DNA from: JANWHF01 sp036276235
GTDB taxonomy: Bacteria; Planctomycetota; Phycisphaerae; Tepidisphaerales; Tepidisphaeraceae
Direction of reading: 5' to 3'
NCBI GenBank assembly: GCA_036276235.1
Contig: DATBDZ010000227.1
Location: 1-11,569, forward strand
Length of the DNA: 11,569 bases
Part shown: positions 5,533-11,514 of the stretch, in pieces
How positions within the stretch are numbered: the first letter of the stretch is position 1
How the letters are laid out: every line of letters starts with the position of its first letter
Notes under the pieces: model-generated
Seen by the model: the letters and a program-made list of their open reading frames with translations, nothing else
The model's database searches: none
Told to the model about the DNA's origin: nothing
Program-made: the position numbers and the translations under genes

Positions 5533-7086
5533 ATGGACTCGGTCCGAATTTTCGATACCACCCTCAGAGACGGCGAACAAGCTCCCGGCGGCACGCTCAC
5601 GCTCCCGGAAAAGCTCGAGATCGCGCGTCATCTTGAGGCGATGGGTGTCGATATCATCGAGGCCGGGTTTCCCATCAGTTCGCCGGGCGATTTTGAGTCG
5701 GTGCAGACGATTGCCGCCGAGATCAAGCGGAGCGTCGTGTGCGGCCTGGCCCGCAGCACGCCCAAGGATATCGAGCGCGCCGGCGAGGCGGTGAAGCACG
5801 CCGCCAAGTCGCGCATTCATATTTTCTGCGCAACCTCCAAGATCCATCGCGATCACAAGCTGCGCAAGGGGAAGGAAGAGATTCTCCGCATCAGCGTTGA
5901 ATCGGTGAAGCAGGCGCGGGCGTATACGAGCGACATTGAGTTTTCGCCGGAAGATGCCAGCCGCACCGAGATGGACTTTCTGGAGGAGATCGTGCAGGCG
6001 GTCGTCGAAGCCGGCGCGACGACGGTGAATCTGCCTGATACGGTTGGCTACGCGACACCCAAAACCTACGGCGAGATCTTTTCGCACCTGCTCAAAAAGC
6101 TGCCGATCCTGCGCGAGCGAAACGTCATTCTCTCATCGCACTGCCACGATGATCTGGGATTGGCGGTCGCCAACTCCTTGTCGGCGATGGAAAACGGCGC
6201 GCGGCAAATCGAATGCACGATCAACGGCATCGGCGAACGCGCGGGAAATGCCGCGCTGGAAGAAATCGTGATGGCGATTCGCACCCGCCACGATCATTAC
6301 AAAGTCAGCACCAACATCGATACGACCAAGATTTATCCGGCGAGCCGCATGGTCAGCTCGCTGACCGGGCTGGTCGTGCAGCGCAACAAAGCGATCGTCG
6401 GCGAAAACGCCTTCGCGCACGAAGCCGGCATTCATCAGGATGGCGTGCTGAAATATCGCGAGACGTACGAAATCATGGACCCGGCGACGGTCGGCATCCC
6501 CGCCAACTCGCTGGTGCTCGGCAAGCACAGCGGCCGCCACGCGTTTCGCGATCGCGTCACGCAACTGGGCTACACGCTCACCGACGAACAAGCCGAGGCG
6601 GCGTTCGTTAAGTTCAAGGCGCTGGCCGACAAGAAAAAGGAAGTCTTCGACGAAGACATCGAGGCACTGGTCGATGAGCAACTGGAAGTCTCGCGCGGCT
6701 TATGGGAACTGGTCGGCCTGCAAGTCTTCTGCGGCTCCAACACCGTCCCCACCGCGACAGTGACGCTCCGCGACAGCAACGGCCAACAAGTGCAGGACGC
6801 CAGCATCGGCGACGGCCCCGTTGATGCGATCTATTCCGCAATCCAGCGCCTGACCGGAATCCAGGCGTCGCTCGCCGACTATCGCATCCGAGCCGTCACC
6901 CGCGGCAAAGAAGCCCAGGGCGAGGTGCAACTGGAGCTCACCCACAGCGACTCAAAGGTCCGCGGTCGCGGGCTGAGCACGGACATTCTCGAAGCCAGCG
7001 CGCTGGCGTATCTCGCAGCCATCAATCGATTGCGTACGTTGGGATCGCGCGAGCGAAAAGTAGTAACCCAGCACGCGGCAATTTGA
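5533..7086 (+). CDS. leuA: 2-isopropylmalate synthase
   Basis: 517 aa. Catalyses the first committed step of leucine synthesis in the cytoplasm: acetyl-CoA plus 2-oxoisovalerate to 2-isopropylmalate. The catalytic barrel opens with FDTTLRDGEQAPGG; metal ligands are D8, H203 and H205 (SSHCHDDLGL) and N239 (NGIGERAGN), all intact. KHSGRHAFRDR near 335 begins the linker region, and residues from about 375 form the LeuA dimer domain that binds leucine for feedback inhibition. Length is that of the long bacterial LeuA type. ATG 5533 has AAGGAG five bases upstream and starts the conserved sequence; an in-frame ATG at 5467 only translates the inverted repeat. Expression is probably controlled by the leucine attenuator upstream. 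Citramalate and homocitrate synthases are relatives, but the full fit to LeuA favours this call. Confidence 0.95.
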   Translation: MDSVRIFDTTLRDGEQAPGGTLTLPEKLEIARHLEAMGVDIIEAGFPISSPGDFESVQTIAAEIKRSVVCGLARSTPKDIERAGEAVKHAAKSRIHIFCATSKIHRDHKLRKGKEEILRISVESVKQARAYTSDIEFSPEDASRTEMDFLEEIVQAVVEAGATTVNLPDTVGYATPKTYGEIFSHLLKKLPILRERNVILSSHCHDDLGLAVANSLSAMENGARQIECTINGIGERAGNAALEEIVMAIRTRHDHYKVSTNIDTTKIYPASRMVSSLTGLVVQRNKAIVGENAFAHEAGIHQDGVLKYRETYEIMDPATVGIPANSLVLGKHSGRHAFRDRVTQLGYTLTDEQAEAAFVKFKALADKKKEVFDEDIEALVDEQLEVSRGLWELVGLQVFCGSNTVPTATVTLRDSNGQQVQDASIGDGPVDAIYSAIQRLTGIQASLADYRIRAVTRGKEAQGEVQLELTHSDSKVRGRGLSTDILEASALAYLAAINRLRTLGSRERKVVTQHAAI

Positions 7087-7102
7087 GCGACTGAGCGCGA
7101 CA

Positions 7103-7147
7103 GGAGAGGTGGACCTGCGGACTTCGACGAGCTCAGTCGAGTCGTCC
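7103..7147 (+). repeat. 45-bp repeat, copy 1 of an inverted pair
   Basis: Matches the reverse complement of 8618-8662 at 44 of 45 bases. Its core GACTTCGACGAGCTCAGTC is an imperfect palindrome centred on GAGCTC. It begins 16 bases after the leuA stop. The two copies flank the DUF202 and 136-aa genes in inverted orientation. Confidence 0.9.
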
Positions 7148-7260
7148 AACCGCTTCGCGATGGCGCGGTTCCTTTTCCTTCCTGAATGAAGTCCCCAAGC
7201 ACGAGGACTGTCATGCTGAGTGGCCATGTGTCAGGGGCACACCAGCGAAGCATGAAAGAC

Positions 7261-7350
7261 GCCGCGGGCACGCTGTCGCGAGCCCATGCCACCCGGTTTT
7301 GCGCAGCGCTCTAATTGGGTGGCATGGGCTTGCGTTAGCATGCCCGTGGC
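7261..7350. repeat. 34-bp imperfect inverted repeat (GGGTGGCATGGGC type)
   Basis: Arms 7261-7294 and 7317-7350 match at 29 of 34 positions around a 22-base loop; the inner 13 bases (GCCCATGCCACCC) are perfect. From general familiarity this resembles an interspersed element common in planctomycete genomes. It is a repeat, not a gene or CRISPR unit. Confidence 0.85.
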
Positions 7351-7370
7351 GTTTGTAGACAACCGCCAAC

Positions 7371-7451
7371 ATTTTCAGAGCCAGGTACTCCGAAGCATCT
7401 GGCCCATTCGCGCTGGGCGGCCAGATGCTTCGGAGTACCTGCTCTGAAAAT
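7371..7451. repeat. 34-bp near-perfect inverted repeat (AAGCATCTGGCC type)
   Basis: Arms 7371-7404 and 7419-7451 are reverse complements except for one missing base, around a 14-base loop. The inner 22 bases at 7383-7404 recur exactly at 11515-11536, so this is a dispersed family with at least two copies in the window. The outer 10 bases (ATTTTCAGAG / CTCTGAAAAT) are specific to this copy. Confidence 0.9.
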
Positions 7452-7462
7452 GTCGCGAATTC

Positions 7463-7523
7463 GTGTAGGGTGGGTGTACTCGCCCACCACGTCGCTCATG
7501 GTGGGCGAGTACACCCACCCTAC
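7463..7523. repeat. Perfect 26-bp inverted repeat (GTAGGGTGGG type)
   Basis: Arms 7463-7488 and 7498-7523 are perfect reverse complements around a nine-base loop. Outer sequence TGTAGGGTGGG resembles that at 4425-4435 and 4638-4648, while the inner bases (GTACTCGCCCACC) resemble 4710-4728. It lies 11 bases after the preceding palindrome. Confidence 0.9.
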
Positions 7524-7635
7524 AACTCCGTTTTGATGCTTCGCGGGTGCGGCCTAGCCGCATGGCCACGCAGCATGACGGGTTCTTTGTGTCGGTGGTC
7601 CCAAATCCGATCCCCGTTGGTCGCGCCGCAACCGA

Positions 7636-8067
7636 TCAACCCACGATCTTCCAAACAACCACCAGATAAATCGCCGTGATCAGCCCGATCGTCGCTAACG
7701 CGATCGCGACTGTGATCGCTAATCTCGACGGACGATTGAAGTCCGACCTTCCCTCGCGCAAGCCGCGAACAAGCTGCACGTGACGCACCGTTGACGCAAG
7801 ATTCACCGCGACCCCTACGGCGACCAGCGCCACGCCAAACCAAACGGAAGCGCCATAAGGCTGATGCCGAGGATCGTCGCGCACCCATTGAATCTGCCGC
7901 AGAAAAATCCCAAACCGCGCCAGGATAAACCCGAACCCCATCAGCGCGATCCCCGTGCGAATCCACGCAAGAAACGTGCGCTCGGCGGCAAGAAAAACGC
8001 GCGGATCATCGGCGGAGGAATCGCGCATCTTGGGCGGACCTTCGGACTTCTTCGCATCGGACTCCAT
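7636..8067 (-). CDS. DUF202 (YidH-like) membrane protein
   Basis: 143 aa. The DUF202 signature DPRVFLAAERTFLAWIRTG spans residues 21-39 at the edge of the first membrane segment. Three hydrophobic helices are visible at about 36-56, 75-93 and 115-138, with a basic cytoplasmic loop between the second and third (RGLREGRSDFNRPSR). The charged N-terminus (residues 1-20) is soluble. The family is widespread in the inner membrane; its role is not established. ATG 8067 has AGGA about eight bases upstream. It faces the 136-aa gene divergently across 134 bases and both lie between the inverted 45-bp repeats. Confidence 0.85.
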   Translation of the reverse strand: MESDAKKSEGPPKMRDSSADDPRVFLAAERTFLAWIRTGIALMGFGFILARFGIFLRQIQWVRDDPRHQPYGASVWFGVALVAVGVAVNLASTVRHVQLVRGLREGRSDFNRPSRLAITVAIALATIGLITAIYLVVVWKIVG

Positions 8068-8155
8068 GGGGATATCCTATCAGCCTCCTAGCGATCCCAG
8101 CGTGAAATACGGCCGTTCGACGCTACCGTGATAACCGATTGATCCGCTAGCGACC

Positions 8156-8194
8156 GCCTGAGAGGTTCTGGGGCTCAGGCCGACCCGCTAGAAT
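8156..8194 (+). promoter_or_regulatory. Hairpin and -10-like box upstream of the 136-aa gene
   Basis: GCCTGAG (8156-8162) and CTCAGGC (8174-8180) form a perfect 7-bp inverted repeat; nine bases on is TAGAAT (8189-8194), five of six matches to a -10 box, seven bases before ATG 8202. No good -35 box is seen where it should be; the inverted repeat lies there and could bind an activator or repressor. That role is inference. Confidence 0.4.
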
Positions 8195-8201
8195 TTCGGA
8201 A

Positions 8202-8612
8202 ATGGGATACAACACGTCCTTTACGGGCTCGTTCGACATAGACCCGCCGCTGACGCGGGAACACCGCGACATTCTCAGAGAGTTGGCTGAAACAGAGCAC
8301 ATCCCCGGCGAAGACGGCAAACCCGCGCGCGAAGCCAGGAGCGGCCGGCCGTGCGTTTATTGTCAGTGGAGGCCAACCCAAGACGGAACAGCAATCGAGT
8401 GGGATGGGAATGAGAAATTCTACGGGTGGCTCGAATGGCTCGACTACATCACGAATCGTCTGCTCAAGCCATGGGGCTATACGCTCAACGGAGAAGTACG
8501 CTGGCTTGGGGAGGAATTTGATGACGTGGGCGTCATCTACGTAAAGGACAACCGAATCGAAGCAGTAGAGTTCGTGAATCCCGGTCCTTCATGGAATCAG
8601 AAACCCGCGTAG
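8202..8612 (+). CDS. Conserved hypothetical protein (MGYxTxFxG family)
   Basis: 136 aa. The start MGYNTSFTGSFDIDPPLT and the core IEWDGNEKFYGWLEWLDYI with LKPWGYTLNGEVRW belong to a family I recognise as conserved but uncharacterised in many bacteria. C51 and C54 form a CxxC pair (CVYC), which could bind metal or be redox-active but is isolated. The end (residues 110-120, GVIYVKDNRIE) is beta-like. No signal peptide or membrane segment, so probably cytoplasmic. There is no clear Shine-Dalgarno sequence (only CGGAA directly before ATG); a -10 box seven bases upstream suggests a leaderless message. The stop is six bases before the second 45-bp repeat. Confidence 0.8.
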   Translation: MGYNTSFTGSFDIDPPLTREHRDILRELAETEHIPGEDGKPAREARSGRPCVYCQWRPTQDGTAIEWDGNEKFYGWLEWLDYITNRLLKPWGYTLNGEVRWLGEEFDDVGVIYVKDNRIEAVEFVNPGPSWNQKPA

Positions 8613-8617
8613 CCGGC

Positions 8618-8662
8618 GGACGACTCGACTGAGCTCGTCGAAGTCCGAAGGTCCACCTCTCC
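8618..8662 (-). repeat. 45-bp repeat, copy 2 of an inverted pair
   Basis: Reverse complement of 7103-7147 with one difference. It fills the gap between the stop of the 136-aa gene and the stop of trxB, a convergent position where a bidirectional terminator would be useful; no strong T tract is present. Confidence 0.9.
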
Positions 8663-8682
8663 CGCGCGCCACGTCATCCCGA

Positions 8683-9690
8683 TCACCGCCCCGCATGTCC
8701 CTCTTTACTCGCCAACCAGCGCTCGGCATCCAGCGCCGCTTTGCAGCCCATGCCGGCGGCGGTGATGGCCTGCTTGTAGATCGGGTCGGCGACGTCGCCG
8801 GCGGCGAAGACGCCTTCTACGCTTGTCGTGGTGCGGAAGGGGTCCTTCAATTTGATGAAGCCTTTGTCGTCGGTTTCGAGCTGGCCGTTGAGGAATTTGG
8901 TGTTGGGCGTATGGCCAATCGCGACGAACATGCCGGGAGAATTGATCGTCGTCGTTTCGCCGGTCTTCAAGTTGCGCAGGCGGACGCCGGTCATGCTCGG
9001 CGTTGGGCCGGCAAGAGTCTGCGCCATTTCGCCGAGCACTTCCTCCACCACCGTATCCCAATGCGGCTTCACCTTTGGATTGTCGAGAATGCGCTTTGCC
9101 ATGATTGGGCTGGCGCGGTTCAGCGTGTCGCGGCGATGTACCAAATGCACCGCACTGGCGAACTTGGTGAGATAGGTGCCTTCTTCGGCCGCGGAATCGC
9201 CGCCGCCCACCACGATCAGGGGCTGATTGCGAAAACGCGGCAGCGCACCATCGCACACCGCGCACGCGGAGACGCCGTAGTTTTTGTATTTGGATTCGGA
9301 ATCGAGATTCAGATAATTCGCGCTCGCACCAGTCGCAATGACCAGCGCCTCTGCTTCGAGCGTCGCTCCAATACTATCTTTGAGCACGAACGGCCGGCGC
9401 GACAAATCCAGCGACACGATATCTTCCGTGATGATGCGTGAGCCGAAGCGCTCGGCCTGTTGGCGCATGCGAATCATCAGATCGGGGCCGAGCACGCCTT
9501 CGGGAAAGCCGGGGTAATTCTCGACGTCGGTGGTGAGATTCAACTGCCCCAGCGGCATGGTGCCGCGCAGGCGATTATCTTCAGTCATCGCGCCTTCGTA
9601 GACGAGCGGACTGAGATTGGCGCGTGCCGCGTAAACCGCGCACGACCACCCCGCGGGTCCTGAACCGATGATCACAAGTTTTTCAGCCAT
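8683..9690 (-). CDS. trxB: Thioredoxin reductase
   Basis: 335 aa, a cytoplasmic FAD enzyme passing electrons from NADPH to thioredoxin. In order: FAD-binding GSGPAG at 9-14, ATGA at 119-122, the redox-active pair C143 and C146 in CAVCDG (Val replaces the commoner Thr), NADPH-binding GGGDSA at 162-167 and HRRDTLNRA at 185-193, and the C-terminal FAD motif GDVAD. All key residues are present and length is usual. The HRRDxxR motif supports NADPH rather than ferredoxin use. ATG 9690 is preferred over an in-frame GTG four codons upstream; GGGA lies six bases before it. The start is 19 bases inside the end of the Nudix gene, so the two are co-translated. Confidence 0.93.
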   Translation of the reverse strand: MAEKLVIIGSGPAGWSCAVYAARANLSPLVYEGAMTEDNRLRGTMPLGQLNLTTDVENYPGFPEGVLGPDLMIRMRQQAERFGSRIITEDIVSLDLSRRPFVLKDSIGATLEAEALVIATGASANYLNLDSESKYKNYGVSACAVCDGALPRFRNQPLIVVGGGDSAAEEGTYLTKFASAVHLVHRRDTLNRASPIMAKRILDNPKVKPHWDTVVEEVLGEMAQTLAGPTPSMTGVRLRNLKTGETTTINSPGMFVAIGHTPNTKFLNGQLETDDKGFIKLKDPFRTTTSVEGVFAAGDVADPIYKQAITAAGMGCKAALDAERWLASKEGHAGR

Positions 9691-10172
9691 GCCTCGTCCC
9701 ACGCAAAATAGCCGGTCGATCGATCCGCCACCGCGTGCTCTATTTTAAGCCGCTGGGCGGCATCCAGATTTTCCTGCGGCAATCGATCGACCGGAAAATA
9801 CTTCACTTCAAGCGATTCGTCATCCGCCACCTTCAGCTCGCCGCCGATGGGCCGGCAGCGGAACGACATCGCCGTGTACATCACTTCGTCGCCGTTGGGG
9901 TAGATCCGCAGCGGATCGACATAAACGCCCAGGAGTTTTTCGGGAACGACGATCAGCCCCGTCTCCTCAAACGCCTCGCGCGCCGCCGCCAGCGCGGGCG
10001 GCTCGCCCGGATCGGGCGCGCCGCCGATCACATACCAGTTCCCATCATCCGCGGCACGATGCAGCACGACCTCGCGCCGGTCATTGATGATCACAGCGGA
10101 AACCGCCGGCATCATGAGCCGATGATTGCCGATCATCCGGCGGATTTCGCGAAGATAGTCGGACATGGGCAT
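9672..10172 (-). CDS. Nudix hydrolase
   Basis: 166 aa. The Nudix box G-x5-E-x7-R-E-x2-E-E-x-G is complete in GAPDPGEPPALAAAREAFEETG (first half GAPDPGE, second half REAFEETG) near residues 51-73, with the metal-binding glutamates intact. The N-terminus (YLREIRRMIGNHRLMMPAVS) is that of a Nudix subgroup acting on nucleoside diphosphate derivatives; the substrate, perhaps ADP-ribose or an oxidised nucleotide, cannot be told from sequence. Two ATGs two codons apart are possible; the first has AGGA nine bases upstream. The gene overlaps trxB by 19 bases. The shared operon suggests a link with redox or nucleotide repair, but this is inference. Confidence 0.9.
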   Translation of the reverse strand: MPMSDYLREIRRMIGNHRLMMPAVSAVIINDRREVVLHRAADDGNWYVIGGAPDPGEPPALAAAREAFEETGLIVVPEKLLGVYVDPLRIYPNGDEVMYTAMSFRCRPIGGELKVADDESLEVKYFPVDRLPQENLDAAQRLKIEHAVADRSTGYFAWDEAWLKNL

Positions 10173-10192
10173 GGGGGCTTGTCCTGATTCCG

Positions 10193-10317
10193 TAATGCGT
10201 GATGCGTAATTCGTAATGCGTGATTCGTAATGCGTAAGAAGAAGAATGTATTACGGCATCACGAATCACGCATTACGCATTTCGCATCACGCATTACGAA
10301 TTACGCATCACGCATTA
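10193..10317. repeat. 125-bp palindromic repeat of TAATGCGTGAT units
   Basis: Arms 10193-10224 and 10286-10317 are perfect 32-bp reverse complements. Each arm is itself made of repeated 7-11 base units (GCGTAAT, GCGTGAT, TCGTAAT), and more units fill the 61-base middle, so slipped pairings are possible. It starts directly after the leuB stop codon (minus strand) and may end or protect that message; it also lies upstream of the Nudix gene. Confidence 0.92.
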
Positions 10318-10319
10318 TT

Positions 10320-11387
10320 CTATGCCATCGCCGCGACGACGGCATCTCCGACTTGCGTCGTCGTGGCCGTGCCGCCCAGATCGCGGGTGTGGTTTTTTGT
10401 GTCGGAAACGACCTTCGCGCATGCATCATTGATCGATTTGGCCGCCTGCGGCTGGCCGAGGAAATCGAGCATCATTGCCACCGACAAAAACGTGGCGATC
10501 GGGTTTGCCCAGTTTTTGCCGGCGATGTCGGGGGCGCTGCCGTGCACCGGCTCAAACATGCTGGCGGTTTTGCGCGTCGGGTTGAGATTCCCGCTGGCGG
10601 CCATTCCCATGCCGCCTTGGATCGCGGCACCCAGGTCCGTGATGATGTCGCCGAACATGTTGGTGGTGACGATCACATCGTAGCTCTGCGGCTTGGTAAT
10701 CATGTACATCGTGCAGGCATCGACGTGATGGTAATCGGTGGCGAGGCCCGGATATTCCGCCTTGATCTCCTCGAACGCGCGTAGCCACAAGTTGTGCGCG
10801 AAGCGCAGGACATTGGTCTTGGCGACGAGCGTCACTTTCTTGCGGCCAAACTGCTTGGCGTATTCGAAGGCATAGCGGATCGCGCGCTCGACGCCATGCC
10901 GCGTGGTGACTTCGATCTGATTGGCCACCTCGTGCGGCGTTCCCTTGTAAAGAAACCCGCCGTTCTGCGCGTAGAGGCCTTCGGTATTCTCGCGCACGAT
11001 GACCATATCCACATCCTGCGGCTTGGCGTTCTTGAGCGGCGTGGGCACGCCGGGCAGAAGCCGCGTGGGGCGCAGATTGATGTATTGATCCAGCTCGAAG
11101 CGCATCTTCAGCAGGATTTCGGTTTCGAGAATTCCCTGGGGAATCTGCGCCGACCCGCGCGGATCGACGCCGACCGCGCCGAAGAGGATCGCGTCGTGAG
11201 CCGCCAATTCCTTCAGGGCGGCATCGGGGAGCGTCTGCTTGGTCGCCAGATAATGCTCGCCGCCAAAGGGATAGTGGTGGGTTTCGTAGGTGAAGCCGAA
11301 CTTTCGTCCGGCTTCTTTGAGAATTTTAAGGCCCTCAGGAATGACTTCCTTGCCGACTCCATCGCCGGGCATAACCGCAATTTTCAT
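10320..11387 (-). CDS. leuB: 3-isopropylmalate dehydrogenase (isocitrate/isopropylmalate dehydrogenase family)
   Basis: 355 aa. Would oxidise and decarboxylate 3-isopropylmalate to 2-oxoisocaproate with NAD, in the cytoplasm. Visible: MPGDGVGKEV at 6-15; substrate arginines R96, R106 (NLRP) and R132 (VRENTEGLY, with Y139); K190 (VAKTN); metal aspartates D223, D247 and D251 (NMFGDIITDL); and the cofactor loop PVHGSAPDIAGK at 280-291. The substrate loop ETEILLKMRFELDQYINLRP differs from the classical IPMDH loop and resembles tartrate dehydrogenase-like relatives, so the substrate is a little uncertain. The frame extends 41 codons upstream, but ATG 11387 begins the family's conserved start and lies ten bases after a -10-like box. 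No leucine-rich leader is seen upstream, so it is probably not attenuated as leuA is. Confidence 0.8.
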   Translation of the reverse strand: MKIAVMPGDGVGKEVIPEGLKILKEAGRKFGFTYETHHYPFGGEHYLATKQTLPDAALKELAAHDAILFGAVGVDPRGSAQIPQGILETEILLKMRFELDQYINLRPTRLLPGVPTPLKNAKPQDVDMVIVRENTEGLYAQNGGFLYKGTPHEVANQIEVTTRHGVERAIRYAFEYAKQFGRKKVTLVAKTNVLRFAHNLWLRAFEEIKAEYPGLATDYHHVDACTMYMITKPQSYDVIVTTNMFGDIITDLGAAIQGGMGMAASGNLNPTRKTASMFEPVHGSAPDIAGKNWANPIATFLSVAMMLDFLGQPQAAKSINDACAKVVSDTKNHTRDLGGTATTTQVGDAVVAAMA

Positions 11388-11397
11388 AGGGCCGCAA

Positions 11398-11426
11398 AGC
11401 GTAGCGGAGTGGAGGGGAGGATTCAA
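11398..11426 (-). promoter_or_regulatory. Promoter candidate for leuB
   Basis: TTGAAT (11426-11421) and TACGCT (11403-11398) are 17 bases apart on the minus strand. The -10 box is only a three-of-six match. ATG 11387 follows ten bases later, so the untranslated leader would be about three bases; no Shine-Dalgarno sequence is visible. Confidence 0.4.
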
Positions 11427-11514
11427 TTGCGCGGGAGCGGGACTGCGCGGAGGCGCGCACGATTTGCAGGACGTTTGTTCGCGACACGCACAGATTTTCA
11501 GACCCGTCATGCTG

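Larger units (their letters stand above)
7087..7635. other. Gene-free stretch of clustered palindromic repeats
   Basis: About 550 bases between leuA and the convergent DUF202 gene with no credible gene. It holds one copy of the 45-bp repeat (7103-7147) and three long inverted repeats one after another (7261-7350, 7371-7451, 7463-7523), plus a small palindrome TGCGG-cctag-CCGCA at 7547-7561. At 7208-7219 there is CTGTCATGCTGAG-like sequence related to the start of the repeat at the right window end. No clean terminator with a T tract was found for leuA; the repeats may serve. Confidence 0.7.

Noticed and set aside
5297..5533. T-box riboswitch for leuA
   Set aside because: No T-box core sequence or specifier stem seen; AGGGTGG strings elsewhere in the window belong to palindromic repeats. 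The Leu-rich leader explains the region better.
7087..7635. Insertion sequence remnant or transposase fragment
   Set aside because: No frame on either strand shows transposase motifs and no target duplication was seen; only palindromes are present.
8695..9441. Plus-strand open frame of 248 codons
   Set aside because: Antisense shadow of trxB, whose catalytic and cofactor motifs are all intact.
10193..10317. CRISPR-like array
   Set aside because: Units are only 7-11 bases, contiguous and in both orientations, with no unique spacers and no cas genes.
10230..10784. Plus-strand frames with RITHYALR-like peptides
   Set aside because: The start is translation of the palindromic repeat, and the rest is antisense to leuB.
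11388..11510. N-terminal extension of LeuB by 41 residues
   Set aside because: Low-complexity Pro/Cys/Ser sequence outside the family's usual start; ATG 11387 begins the conserved MKIAVMPGDG.
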